A stretch of DNA of 64,000 nucleotides from Sphingomonas sanguinis. Its GTDB lineage: Bacteria > Pseudomonadota > Alphaproteobacteria > Sphingomonadales > Sphingomonadaceae. The notes below the pieces were generated by a model, which did no database searches, had not been told where the DNA came from, and saw nothing but the letters and a program-made list of their open reading frames with translations. The DNA lies in the NCBI RefSeq assembly GCF_019297835.1, contig NZ_CP079203.1:2842501-2906500 (forward strand), given 5' to 3'. Positions 35,914 to 44,212 of this stretch are shown here, one piece after another; position 1 is the first letter of the stretch; each line of letters starts with the position of its first letter. The translations under genes and the position numbers were made by a program.

Positions 35914-37353
35914 TCAGTCGCGCTGCACCTGCACGATGCGCCCCGGCGCGCCGTTCACCACCTCCGCAACCGCCAGAAAGCGCCGGGGTGTCGCGGTGCT
36001 GCCCTGAACGATCTGGCGGATCGGACCCGATGCGTTGACGATCGCCGCACCTGCCGGGTTGCTCATGAAGTTCGCAAGCGGCTCTACAGCGCCGCTGCCG
36101 TCCGCATTGGCGGTCAGTACGAGCATGTAAGGCTTCTTGGGCTGCAAACCGGTAACGGCACTCTGCACGACCTGAATGATGCCCTGGTCGAAGAGGGTGA
36201 TGCTGCTTGCCGTACCTTTGCCGCCAATCGGCCCCATGGTCAGATGCAGCGCCTTGCCCGCTGTGCCGAGCGGCTGGAGATTGTCGGTGCCGGGGCCTGT
36301 CGGAACTGCGTTCGACACATAGGCGATCGCCTGCGGTGCCTGTCCGACCGGCACGGTAGCGACGACCGTGTTGCCGGCAGTGTCGATCGCGGCCAGCTCA
36401 TCGGAATTCTCTAGCCCGACATAAACGCGCCGGCCGTCGCCCGATGGCCAAACACCGTGCGGCATCTTGCCGACCGGAATTGTTGCCACCGGCGTGAAGT
36501 CGGACGTGCGGAACACCTTGACCACATTCTCTCCGCCGACCGTCACATACGCGAACTGCCCCTTGGCCGTGCGGGCGAAATTGACATGGTTCGTGATAGG
36601 CCCGGTATCCAGCACCTTCAGGATCGCGAAGGGTGGCCGAGCATCGAATGCGACCGTCTTGCCGATGTCCTTCAGCGTAAACCACACTTGCTTGCCGTCC
36701 GGCGTCGCGGCGATGTTGGGGCAGAAGGGGCTTGGCTGCGCCACCTGTCCGACCTGCGCGTGGGTCGCGACATCGAACACAGCCAATACCGGATTGAACG
36801 AAGAGCAGACATAGCCGTACCGGCCATCGGGAGAGAAGATCGTCATGCCCGGACCACCGGGCGTCTTGATGCGCCCCGTCTCCTTGTACGTCGTGGGGTC
36901 GAGCACGGCGATATAATCCTCGCCGCGGACCGTGACCCACACCTCCTTGCCGTCCGGCGTGAAGAACGCCTCGTGCGGACTGCGCCCGACATAGGTCGTG
37001 TGCTTGACGGTGTTGGTGGCGGTGTCGATCCACGACACGGCGTTCGATCCGATCGACACGACCGCCAAGGTCTTCCCGTCCGGCGAGAAGCCCAGGCCGT
37101 GAACCAGCACCTGTCCCTTGTAGAGCGGGGAGAAGTTCATCGGCTGGGGATCGCCGAGTTTGATGACGCCGAGCAGCCGGTTGTCGGCCGGGTCGGTCAC
37201 CGACACCGTGTTGGAGAATTGTTCAGACGCATAGACGCGGTCGCGGTGGCTGACGGGCATGTCCTTAGCGTTCCACGGCGCCTGCTGGGCCATGGCGAGG
37301 CCCGGTGCGGCGCTCATCAGCAAGGCGGCCGAGCGCAGGATGGTCCGGATCAT
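35914..37353 (-). CDS. Secreted YVTN/NHL-type beta-propeller protein
   Basis: 479 aa with a signal peptide (SAALLMSAAPGLAMAQ). Repeats with the pattern FSPDGK..VW/YV (e.g. FTPDGKEVWVTVRGEDYIAVLD, split here by blade) indicate a seven-bladed YVTN propeller; the last ~110 residues form a separate domain. Such periplasmic proteins often bind or report on redox or surface ligands; no haem or metal motif is obvious. It lies between DUF305 and sigma genes in one operon. Confidence 0.85.
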   Translation of the reverse strand: MIRTILRSAALLMSAAPGLAMAQQAPWNAKDMPVSHRDRVYASEQFSNTVSVTDPADNRLLGVIKLGDPQPMNFSPLYKGQVLVHGLGFSPDGKTLAVVSIGSNAVSWIDTATNTVKHTTYVGRSPHEAFFTPDGKEVWVTVRGEDYIAVLDPTTYKETGRIKTPGGPGMTIFSPDGRYGYVCSSFNPVLAVFDVATHAQVGQVAQPSPFCPNIAATPDGKQVWFTLKDIGKTVAFDARPPFAILKVLDTGPITNHVNFARTAKGQFAYVTVGGENVVKVFRTSDFTPVATIPVGKMPHGVWPSGDGRRVYVGLENSDELAAIDTAGNTVVATVPVGQAPQAIAYVSNAVPTGPGTDNLQPLGTAGKALHLTMGPIGGKGTASSITLFDQGIIQVVQSAVTGLQPKKPYMLVLTANADGSGAVEPLANFMSNPAGAAIVNASGPIRQIVQGSTATPRRFLAVAEVVNGAPGRIVQVQRD

Positions 37354-37354
37354 G

Positions 37355-37738
37355 TCAGTGCTCCATAGGGCTATGGTGGTCGCCGCCCTGCGTCGGGGCT
37401 GGCGTCGAAGGCGGTAGCGGCTGGCCGATCGCCAGCTTCATGGCGGCGATCTCCTGCTGCTGATCGATGATGATTTCCTGCGCGATGCGCTTGAGCTGCT
37501 CGTTATGGCCGTAGCGCAGCTCCGCCACCGCCATATCGATGGCACCCTGATGATGCGGAAGCATCATCGCCACGAAGTCGCGGTCGACGTCACCGGACGG
37601 CTTGACCATCATGCCCGCCATCATCCGGTCCATCGCGACAGACATCATGGTAGCGTAGCCATCGGCGGGGGCGGCCGCGACTGCGCCGGTAAGTAGGGCC
37701 GAAGCCGTCAGACCCAGCATCCAATCTCGTCTACGCAT
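37355..37738 (-). CDS. DUF305 (ferritin-like) secreted protein
   Basis: 127 aa from ATG 37738 (GGAGG just upstream; 37753 also possible). A signal sequence (LGLTASALLTGAVAAAPA) precedes a four-helix DUF305 domain with the family signatures DRDFVAMMLPHHQGAIDMA and EIIIDQQQEIAAMK; His and Met residues may bind metal. DUF305 proteins are often found in copper-related operons. It is the first gene of the DUF305, YVTN, sigma, anti-sigma operon and is divergent from the fluoride riboswitch. Confidence 0.88.
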   Translation of the reverse strand: MRRRDWMLGLTASALLTGAVAAAPADGYATMMSVAMDRMMAGMMVKPSGDVDRDFVAMMLPHHQGAIDMAVAELRYGHNEQLKRIAQEIIIDQQQEIAAMKLAIGQPLPPSTPAPTQGGDHHSPMEH

Positions 37739-37892
37739 AAGCCTCCAGCGCATCGGTCTCGAAAGCGTAGACGATGCTCGTCGGGGTTTATTCCGTGGCC
37801 AAAGCCATTTTATCGGTCCTCACCAAAACGATAGTCTCATGCTTCTGCGGTTGGTTGACCGGGTCGCGGTCGGACAGCATATGCGCAGGCAC

Positions 37893-37957
37893 GGCGATGG
37901 ATTTCCGCCGGGCCATTCGGTCGAACCGCCCTCGCAAGGGCCGATGATTCCTACCAG
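37893..37957 (+). promoter_or_regulatory. Fluoride riboswitch (crcB motif)
   Basis: The segment matches the crcB-motif RNA: GGCGATGGATTTCCGCC (37893-37909) gives the P1 strand and first helix, AACC leads into the GCCC-TCGCAA-GGGC hairpin (37928-37941), and CGATGATTCCTACC closes the pseudoknotted core. The same layout is seen in the structurally characterised Thermotoga fluoride riboswitch. It sits 27 bp upstream of the GTG of a CLC-F type antiporter gene, whose ribosome binding site GGAGG follows directly. Fluoride binding should turn on the downstream genes. Confidence 0.88.
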
Positions 37958-37983
37958 GCGCCGCAAGGCAGCAAGGAGGAATC

Positions 37984-39342
37984 GTGCGCGCGACATTTCG
38001 CAATCTCTATGACCAGTTCAACATGGCAGCGTTCATTCGCGATCGCCGCACCCATGCCACGTCGGTACTGCGGTGGGCTTTGATCCTGGTCCCGATGGCC
38101 GCAGCGGTGGGAACGCTCTGCGCGGCCTTCCTGCGGAGCCTCGACGCCGTAACCCGGCTTCGCTTCGCCTTTCCCTGGCTGCTCTACCTGCTGCCGATCG
38201 GCGGGTTCGTGGTCGGACTGCTCTACCATCTGACAGGGCGCTCGGTCGAAGGCGGCAACAACCTCATCGTCGAGCAAATCCACGAACCGGGGGGCGGCGT
38301 GCCGCTGCGCATGGCTCCGCTCATCTTCTTCGGCACGGTCGTGACACATCTGTTCGGGGGATCGGCGGGACGTGAAGGCACCGCCGTGCAGTTGGGCGGC
38401 AGTCTTGCCAGCGGGTTTGGACGCGCGCTCAGATTGGATGCGGAAGCGACACGCACCCTCCTTATGACCGGGATCGCGGCTGGGTTCGGCGCGGTCTTCG
38501 GGACGCCGATTGCGGGCGCGGTCTTTGCACTGGAGGTGCTGGCGATCGGTCGGGTCGAGTATCGCGCGCTGGTGCCATGCCTGGTCGCGGCGCTGGTCGG
38601 TGACTGGACCTGTCTTGCCTGGGGCATTCATCACGGCGTCTACCATGTCGATGCGCTGGTGCCGGTCGACGCGCTGCTCGTCGCCAAGGCCGGTGTCGCC
38701 GGCATTGCCTTCGGTCTGACCGGGCTGACCTTTGCCGAGGCCAATCACGCGCTGGGCGGATGGTTGAAGCGCGTGATCCCCTATGGCCCACTACGACCCG
38801 TTATCGGCGGGCTGGCCGTGATTGCGCTGGTCTGGCTGCTCGGAACCCGCGACTATCTTGGCCTGGGTACGCTCGCCGCGACACCGGACAGCCTGACCAT
38901 CGCCAGCTTCTTTGGTCCCGATACGCACTCGTGGAGCTGGGCGCTGAAGCTGCTCTTTACCGTCGTGACCCTGAGCGCGGGCTTCAAGGGGGGCGAGGTC
39001 ACGCCGCTGTTCTTTATCGGCGCGGCGCTCGGCAATGCGCTCGCGCCGATGTTCGGAGTACCGTCGGGGCTATTCGCAGCGATCGGCTTCGTCGCGCTGT
39101 TCGCGGGCGCGGCCAACACACCGCTGGCTTGCACGTTCATGGGGATCGAGTTGTTCGGCGCGGCCTATGCGGTGCCGATCGCAGTCGCGTGCTTCGTCGC
39201 CTACCTCTGCTCAGGCCACAACGGCATCTACCTGTCGCAGCGCGTCGCTGTGCCAAAGGTACCTGCCGCACACCTCACACCCGACGCGACCCTGCGCGAT
39301 GCCCGCACGCACCGCGCTTCTCGCCGGCGCACGCGCGCCTGA
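37984..39342 (+). CDS. clcF: CLC-F type fluoride/proton antiporter
   Basis: 452 aa from GTG 37984 with AGGAGGAATC upstream. A CLC-family membrane protein with about 10-12 helices. The first selectivity segment reads [10 protein letters not shown] (an Asn-type sequence in place of the GSGIP of chloride CLCs) and the second is [11 protein letters not shown], containing the gating Glu. These features and the fluoride riboswitch in its leader argue for fluoride export rather than chloride transport. No CBS domains. DUF190 follows 25 bp later. Confidence 0.88.
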   Translation: MRATFRNLYDQFNMAAFIRDRRTHATSVLRWALILVPMAAAVGTLCAAFLRSLDAVTRLRFAFPWLLYLLPIGGFVVGLLYHLTGRSVEGGNNLIVEQIHEPGGGVPLRMAPLIFFGTVVTHLFGGSAGREGTAVQLGGSLASGFGRALRLDAEATRTLLMTGIAAGFGAVFGTPIAGAVFALEVLAIGRVEYRALVPCLVAALVGDWTCLAWGIHHGVYHVDALVPVDALLVAKAGVAGIAFGLTGLTFAEANHALGGWLKRVIPYGPLRPVIGGLAVIALVWLLGTRDYLGLGTLAATPDSLTIASFFGPDTHSWSWALKLLFTVVTLSAGFKGGEVTPLFFIGAALGNALAPMFGVPSGLFAAIGFVALFAGAANTPLACTFMGIELFGAAYAVPIAVACFVAYLCSGHNGIYLSQRVAVPKVPAAHLTPDATLRDARTHRASRRRTRA

Positions 39343-39367
39343 TCCTGTTTCCTGTCGAAAGCCCGTC

Positions 39368-39751
39368 ATGCCCAATCGTTTCACCGTCCATCACCGCGAA
39401 GTCGGGATGCTGCGCATCTATCTGAAACCGTCCGACAAGATCGGCCCGCGTCGCTTCTGGGGGGCAAAGCCGCTCTATCGCGAGCTGATTCGCACCGCGA
39501 AGGCGGACGGCATCATCAACGCCGTCGCGCAAAATACCCATTACGGCTTCAGCAATCACGAACCGATCCGGGAGAACGGCTCGGAAATTGCCGATCCGCA
39601 TCTGACGATCTGTGTCGAACTGGTCGGCGATCGCGATCAGCTCGACCTCTTCTGTCGCCGGCATGGAGATCTGATCGGCGACAAGGTGATCGTCTACAAA
39701 CGACTGGAGCATTGGACTATCACGCGCAAAACTGAGCTAACCAGAGCCTGA
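39368..39751 (+). CDS. DUF190 family protein
   Basis: 127 aa from ATG 39368. DUF190 proteins (VGMLRIYLKPSDKIG, HYGFSNHEPIRENGSEIADP) have a PII-like fold and are commonly encoded beside fluoride exporters (crcB or CLC-F). It is probably a regulator or accessory factor for fluoride handling, co-transcribed with clcF under the riboswitch. This is the last gene before the right-hand array. Confidence 0.85.
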   Translation: MPNRFTVHHREVGMLRIYLKPSDKIGPRRFWGAKPLYRELIRTAKADGIINAVAQNTHYGFSNHEPIRENGSEIADPHLTICVELVGDRDQLDLFCRRHGDLIGDKVIVYKRLEHWTITRKTELTRA

Positions 39752-39923
39752 TCGGCGTTCCCGTAAAGGAAGGATGGTCGGGACGGCTGACGTCCGCAAG
39801 GCCCGCTGGACGGCATGGAAGCAGTCGTTTCCCAAAATATGTTCCCGATTGCTCATTCTCAAAATGGCCGGTTGGAGACGGAGAAATGGGACGATCCGGC
39901 CGGTGAGATGAATCCGCCTTTGG

Positions 39924-39942
39924 CATCCGCCCGGAGCGGATG
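39924..39942. terminator. Hairpin at the inner side of the right array
   Basis: CATCCGC (39924-39930) pairs with GCGGATG (39936-39942). It follows DUF190 by about 170 bp and sits where the left array also has a hairpin. No T-run. Confidence 0.35.
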
Positions 39943-40097
39943 ATGTGGGCAGCCATCTCCGATTGCGAGCAGCGCCGGATGATGGCGAGCACGCTGGCAG
40001 CTAATTCGAGCACGATGCCGCCCGCCAGTGGCAGAGAGCGTGAGCACAAAATCGCTCCGATGGCGAGCAGACGCCGCCGTGTTTGCGAGCCGCTACA
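39935..40097 (-). repeat. Right transposon-end-like array (inverted copy)
   Basis: Reading on the minus strand it begins TGTAGCGGCTCGCAAAC and shows units at offsets 7, 28, 51, 85, 106, 126 and 146, the same as the left array. The shared 19-bp core lies at 40028-40046. Gapless agreement over about 150 bp with about three quarters identity (by eye) means the two arrays are true inverted repeats. The five outside bases CCTAG mirror CTAGG on the left rather than repeating it directly, so there is no 5-bp target duplication. Confidence 0.8.
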
Positions 40098-40098
40098 C

Positions 40099-41352
40099 CT
40101 AGGAGTACGCGCGACGGACCGCCGGCTCCAGGACGTCGTCATCGATGGAAACCGATACGAACATGGCGACGATGTCGCGGACCAAGGCGTCCGCGCGGGC
40201 CGTGTTGGCGGTCCGGCCTCGGCTCCCGACGGTGGATGTCGCCCCTTGATCCAGCAGCGTGCGCACGATCGAGCCGTTGTGGTTCTCCACCTCCCGGGAA
40301 AGCAGGTAGACCGCCTCGCCAATGGCGGGCAGGACGCGAGACGAAGCATCGGCGGCGGCGGGGCGAGGGCTGAGTCGGAGACCACCGAGTCGGTCGCCGA
40401 TCTCGCTGAGCAGATCAGTTTCCAGACGACGCACGTGGCGCTTCGCCAGCTGGAACCTTGGTCTGCGTTCGGCTGGGACGTAGGCGCCTACGAAGGACGA
40501 CCGGGAGGACAGTTCGGACGGCACGACCCAGCGCACCGTCTCGACCGCATCTGCGACTGGCATCTGCATGGTGGCAAAGTCCGGGAACCTCCGCCGGACG
40601 TCTCCGAGCAGTCCCGACAGCTCCCCTGCATGCGGCTTTAGGTACGCGTGGGCACCGCAGATCAGTCGGGTGCCCACGTCGATCATGAACATGACGCGGA
40701 CCTGGCCTGGCTCCGATCCCGTTGAGCTTCCACCCTGGACCCAGAGATCCACCCATCCGGCGTCGACCAGAAGGCTCCGACCCAATCGTGGACCGCTCTC
40801 GGCCACGGCGAAGCCGAGCTTTCTGAGATGCTCGATGCGCCTGCGCAGCGCCGATGCGCTGGGCAGATCCACGGATTCGGCGGCGACGCGGCACCGCTCC
40901 CTCAGACGAGCCTCCAGATCGCTTGCCGAAATCGCGGGATGGGCGGCGAGTTCGGCCTGAAGCCATTCCTCGACAGGTTCGGGGAAGCCGTCCCGGATGA
41001 CGGATCTCGGCACCTGAACCCGTTTCTGCGTGACGAGACCCGTAACGGGCCCGACCTCATCCATCCGCTTCATCAGGCGGACGACATTCGGCCTGCTCAT
41101 CTCGAGTTCGGTCGCGACGCGCGCAGCATCGCCCCGACGTCCCTCCCGACGCAGCCGGGACAGGACCCTCAGCCGTTCCTCCAGCCGAGCGCGCGACGCC
41201 TCGTCCAAGGAAAGCCAAGCATCGACCTCTCGCTCGGGATCGATCCCAGGCCGCTGCGGCTCCAATCCGTCAGACCCTCCGGGGAAGGTGAGCCATCTCT
41301 CCACCTCGGCCCTGATCCTTTCGGCACCGATCGCCAGTCCGTCCGCCGTCAT
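40099..41352 (-). CDS. Degenerate TnsB/Mu-type transposase-like protein (copy B)
   Basis: 417 aa from ATG 41352 (AGGAG nine bases upstream; 41370 and 41457 possible). A helix-turn-helix (RVATELEMSRPNVVRLMKRM) and a second helical domain precede an integrase-like core. LLVDAGWVDLWV retains the first Asp, MFMIDVGTRLICGAHAYLKP matches the tnsB strand, and VADAVE may retain the second Asp. The segment equivalent to ICERAIGTAN is LAKRHVRRLE, so the catalytic Glu is Lys. The protein is thus probably a DNA-binding but inactive transposase relative. Its stop overlaps the right array boundary, facing copy A, and it is divergent from the tns operon. Confidence 0.65.
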   Translation of the reverse strand: MTADGLAIGAERIRAEVERWLTFPGGSDGLEPQRPGIDPEREVDAWLSLDEASRARLEERLRVLSRLRREGRRGDAARVATELEMSRPNVVRLMKRMDEVGPVTGLVTQKRVQVPRSVIRDGFPEPVEEWLQAELAAHPAISASDLEARLRERCRVAAESVDLPSASALRRRIEHLRKLGFAVAESGPRLGRSLLVDAGWVDLWVQGGSSTGSEPGQVRVMFMIDVGTRLICGAHAYLKPHAGELSGLLGDVRRRFPDFATMQMPVADAVETVRWVVPSELSSRSSFVGAYVPAERRPRFQLAKRHVRRLETDLLSEIGDRLGGLRLSPRPAAADASSRVLPAIGEAVYLLSREVENHNGSIVRTLLDQGATSTVGSRGRTANTARADALVRDIVAMFVSVSIDDDVLEPAVRRAYS

Positions 41353-41435
41353 GAACTCCCGCTCCTGCATCGACCTGCCGCTACCCCCCGGCAGGTCGCA
41401 TGACAATACGGTCATTCGAGTTTTCGCAGCGCATG

Positions 41436-41449
41436 AATGAACATTCATT
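41436..41449. promoter_or_regulatory. Palindromic operator candidate
   Basis: AATGAA-CA-TTCATT is a perfect 6-bp inverted repeat in the divergent region between the TnsB-like gene and the tns operon. It overlaps the -35 element of the predicted tns promoter, the position for a repressor site. Confidence 0.45.
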
Positions 41450-41476
41450 GACACCATGCGTATAGTCGTTTAGTCA
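41448..41476 (+). promoter_or_regulatory. Predicted promoter of the tns operon
   Basis: TTGACA (41448-41453), a 17-bp spacer and TAGTCA (41471-41476). The -35 is consensus, the -10 weaker. It would give a leader of about 240 nt before the 202-aa gene; a 27-codon frame (41499-41582) lies in this leader. Confidence 0.45.
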
Positions 41477-41718
41477 GTCCAGAATAGAAGTCGAAAGTAT
41501 GACGATGATGATCGGCCGGAGCGGGCGCATGGACATGAAAGGCGACGGCTCAAGCGCCGACGGACACCCGGACACGAGCTGACCGGAAACGGCATCTGAC
41601 ATCAGGGCCGTGTCCGAGAGGGCCCGCCAGTCGAACGAACCTGCAGAAGAAGAAATGCACGAGGATCGCATCGCGATCGGCGAAGCGCCGACGCGCGCGC
41701 CGCGGAAGGAAGCCCTCC

Positions 41719-42327
41719 ATGAACGTTCCGAACAACACTTGCATGCTGCTGACCGACAGCGGCGTCATGTACACGCTCCGCCAGTACGGCAGACTGCCGC
41801 TGCTCCTCGATGGTTCGGGACGCGTGCTCACGGCCATCGCCCCGGACGGCAGCCTCCGCCTTCCGGATACGGCCACGATCGACCGTCTGGTGGAGAAGGG
41901 GCGCCTCCAAGTGGTCATGGCCGGAGGGCCGGATTTCTGCCCTCGCGGGAACGGCGGCATGACGGTGATCCATCGGCTCCTCGGTCGTGACGAGGCCATC
42001 GACGAGCGCCAGCCGCCTGTGCGGGTGGAGCTCTGCCGTTCCGTGGCGAAGGTGAAGACGGACGCCGAACGGCTCGAAATGTCCGACGCTGCGATGAACG
42101 CCGCCGCCGTGACCGTCCTCACCCACCCCGGGCGATCGATGGCTTCGGCGCACCGCATGTACGTCGACGAGGTCAGCCAGCTCTCTCATGCCGGTGACGG
42201 TGACGCCATGGGGCCGACCGACCTCCCGACCTTCCGCCACCGGGTGAAGGTCGTGGGAGAGGTGCTCGGACAGATCGCTCCGCATCGGCTCCTGGCTCGC
42301 GACGAGAGCTTGCCGACGATCCACTGA
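41719..42327 (+). CDS. Tns-locus accessory protein sharing the TnsB N-terminal module
   Basis: 202 aa from ATG 41719, after GGAAGGAAGCC. The first ~65 residues resemble the tnsB product N-terminus: IDRLVEKGRLQVVMAGGPD compares with FDDLLERGELTVVSARSPD. The rest is unrecognised and ends ESLPTIH. No catalytic motif. It is first in the tns operon, so it may be a small DNA-binding or regulatory partner of the transposase; function is inferred. Confidence 0.55.
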   Translation: MNVPNNTCMLLTDSGVMYTLRQYGRLPLLLDGSGRVLTAIAPDGSLRLPDTATIDRLVEKGRLQVVMAGGPDFCPRGNGGMTVIHRLLGRDEAIDERQPPVRVELCRSVAKVKTDAERLEMSDAAMNAAAVTVLTHPGRSMASAHRMYVDEVSQLSHAGDGDAMGPTDLPTFRHRVKVVGEVLGQIAPHRLLARDESLPTIH

Positions 42328-42453
42328 TCGCCACTACCGAGCGGACAGATGCCGGCCCCGCCGTTCGAGGGCTTCAGCCGCCTTCCCGGAAGGTCCTTCC
42401 CCCGGCCGGGGCATGACCGCTCCTTCCTCGACCTCACCGCAGAAGGTGCCGCC

Positions 42454-42930
42454 ATGCTGCACGCCGATCAACGATCCGCTTCGAGCGGTGCCGACGACAT
42501 CGGCGTCCATGACGACGGTGTAAGGACCGATCCCTTCATCCCCGCCGTCCGGTGCGGCCGTTCGGCTGCATGGGGTGCGTCCGGATCCGGTGCCGTGGCG
42601 ACCGCTTCCTGCGGGGAGTCCGATCGCGTCACGGCGCGGGTCACGTACGAAACGGTCGAAATGGACGGCTACGTCTGGTTGTCGAGGAACCGCGGAGGCG
42701 GCTGGCGCACCATGATCGACGCGCAGACCGGCTTCGCCACCGAAGAAACCTGCTTCATCGAGGACGCGGCCTTCAGTCGCATGCTGCTATCGGGACGCGC
42801 CTCCGCGATGCCGATCGACGTCGAAGTGATCGCAGCCTCCCACCGCTGGTTCACGCAGGCGACGCCCGTCGAGACGGGTGCGACGAAGCGCGAAGCATGG
42901 CGGGCGTCGACCGCTGGGATCCGGGCATGA
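42454..42930 (+). CDS. Tns-locus accessory protein, unknown
   Basis: 158 aa from ATG 42454 (GAAGG upstream; 42349 possible). The middle (VEMDGYVWLSRNRGGGWRTM ... CFIEDAAFSRMLLSGRA) is weakly similar to the N-terminal module of TnsB and of the 202-aa protein. Its stop overlaps the tnsA start by ATGA, so translation is coupled to tnsA. Function unknown. Confidence 0.5.
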   Translation: MLHADQRSASSGADDIGVHDDGVRTDPFIPAVRCGRSAAWGASGSGAVATASCGESDRVTARVTYETVEMDGYVWLSRNRGGGWRTMIDAQTGFATEETCFIEDAAFSRMLLSGRASAMPIDVEVIAASHRWFTQATPVETGATKREAWRASTAGIRA

Positions 42931-43877
42931 GCATGGGATCGGTCCAGGCTCCGACTGACGTGGTTCCGAATCCGGGGGAGGCGGTCAGGGCCGCGCGCGA
43001 GCTTGCCATCAGAAAGCCCTCCTTCACGGGCCTGCAGACCCGGATCCGACGCGAACGGCTGATGCCGGTCCAGCCGCTCGTCGAACAGATCCTGGCCATC
43101 GAGGACTGGCCGAACACGTTCCTCGACGAGACCCAGGAGCCGGATCCCGGCCGCCTGCGCGTCCGACGACTGGTCGAGGAGAACGAACCCGATGACGATC
43201 TCGTCTCGTTGGGTTCGATCAGGATCTCGCATGACGGCCGGTCGCTCAGGACCTTCACGGGCAAGAAGGCGAGCGAGGTGGCGATCATGAACTGCCCCAA
43301 GTCGCACCGCATGCTGCACGTGGAGGGCGCTACCGCCGAGAACTACGTGATCAGCCAGCAGGTGGCCCATGCCACGACCGCCATCGTGACCGAGGGGATG
43401 AGCGTGCGCTGGGCGGGCGGGCGCCATGACCCGGACGTCGTCCTCTACCGCGAGGGGGGCGGGATCGCCGTCCGCGAGATCAAGCGGGACGAGAACGATC
43501 TGCGCGACGCACGACTGCGCCGCAACATCGCCGTCGCCTCCGAGATACTGAGGCGGGCGGGAATCGGTTACTCCGTCGTCTTCCGCCGCGAGATCTTCCA
43601 GAGCATCCGCCACCGCAGGAACGCGCACATCTTCGCGTCGAGGGGGTTCGCGCACGTGTCGCGCCGCCAGCTCGACGCCTTCGACGATCGCATCGCGGGT
43701 CACGGCCCGATGGCGACGTGGGGCGAGCTCGTCTCGCTGCTCGATCGACGCGATCGCATCGGCGCCGTCGCTTCCGCTCAGGCCCTCGTGATCCGCCGGC
43801 GTGTCGAGATCGACCTCGCGCAGCGGGTCCGCGACGACCTGCCGATCACCCTCCATCCCGCCACCGCCATCCACTGA
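42927..43877 (+). CDS. tnsA: TnsA-like transposon endonuclease
   Basis: 316 aa from ATG 42927, coupled to the upstream gene. The nuclease domain at residues ~140-250 shows VRWAGGRHDPDVVLYREGGG and IAVREIKRDEND, giving the D...ExK restriction-like active site of TnsA. The C-terminal part continues with AVASEILRRAGIGYSVVFRR and a helical tail. TnsA makes the 5'-strand cuts at transposon ends and works with TnsB, giving cut-and-paste movement. Ends HPATAIH. Confidence 0.82.
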   Translation: MSMGSVQAPTDVVPNPGEAVRAARELAIRKPSFTGLQTRIRRERLMPVQPLVEQILAIEDWPNTFLDETQEPDPGRLRVRRLVEENEPDDDLVSLGSIRISHDGRSLRTFTGKKASEVAIMNCPKSHRMLHVEGATAENYVISQQVAHATTAIVTEGMSVRWAGGRHDPDVVLYREGGGIAVREIKRDENDLRDARLRRNIAVASEILRRAGIGYSVVFRREIFQSIRHRRNAHIFASRGFAHVSRRQLDAFDDRIAGHGPMATWGELVSLLDRRDRIGAVASAQALVIRRRVEIDLAQRVRDDLPITLHPATAIH

Positions 43878-43887
43878 GGAGAACGAC

Positions 43888-44067
43888 ATGCTCGATCAGG
43901 TCCCCCAATCCATCACCGACGACGCCGGCACGTCCTCCCCCGGAACGGCCGCCGCACGCGAGGGCGCGAGCGGGAGGCCCCGCCTGAGCTTCGTCATGGA
44001 CCCTTGGTCGCGCACCATCGTCGAATGGCACGTCGTCATCGACGACGCCGCTACCGCGGCGGCCTGA
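43888..44067 (+). CDS. 59-aa protein resembling a DDE-core strand
   Basis: Small ORF with a good site (GAGGAGAACGAC) 10 bp after tnsA. The C-terminal half, RLSFVMDPWSRTIVEWHVVI, matches the second beta-strand region of retroviral-integrase/TnsB cores (tnsB here: LTLAIDVRTRAIVAHVITF). No other core elements are present, so it is either a relic or a recruited fragment. Function unknown. Confidence 0.5.
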   Translation: MLDQVPQSITDDAGTSSPGTAAAREGASGRPRLSFVMDPWSRTIVEWHVVIDDAATAAA

Positions 44068-44212
44068 CGCCGGGCCGAGGGATCGGTTCACCACATCCGG
44101 CGCCGTCGTGGCGCCAGACCGGATCCGGCGCCGCGGTCGGATCGAACGGAGACGCGCGCGCAGCGGTCGGCCGATGGCCGGCGCACGTCCGAAGCACAGG
44201 AAAGGCAGCATC

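Noticed and set aside
28767..40102. Five-base flanks CTAGG and CCTAG as a target-site duplication
   Set aside because: They are inverted, not direct, copies; they extend the inverted repeat instead of marking a duplication.
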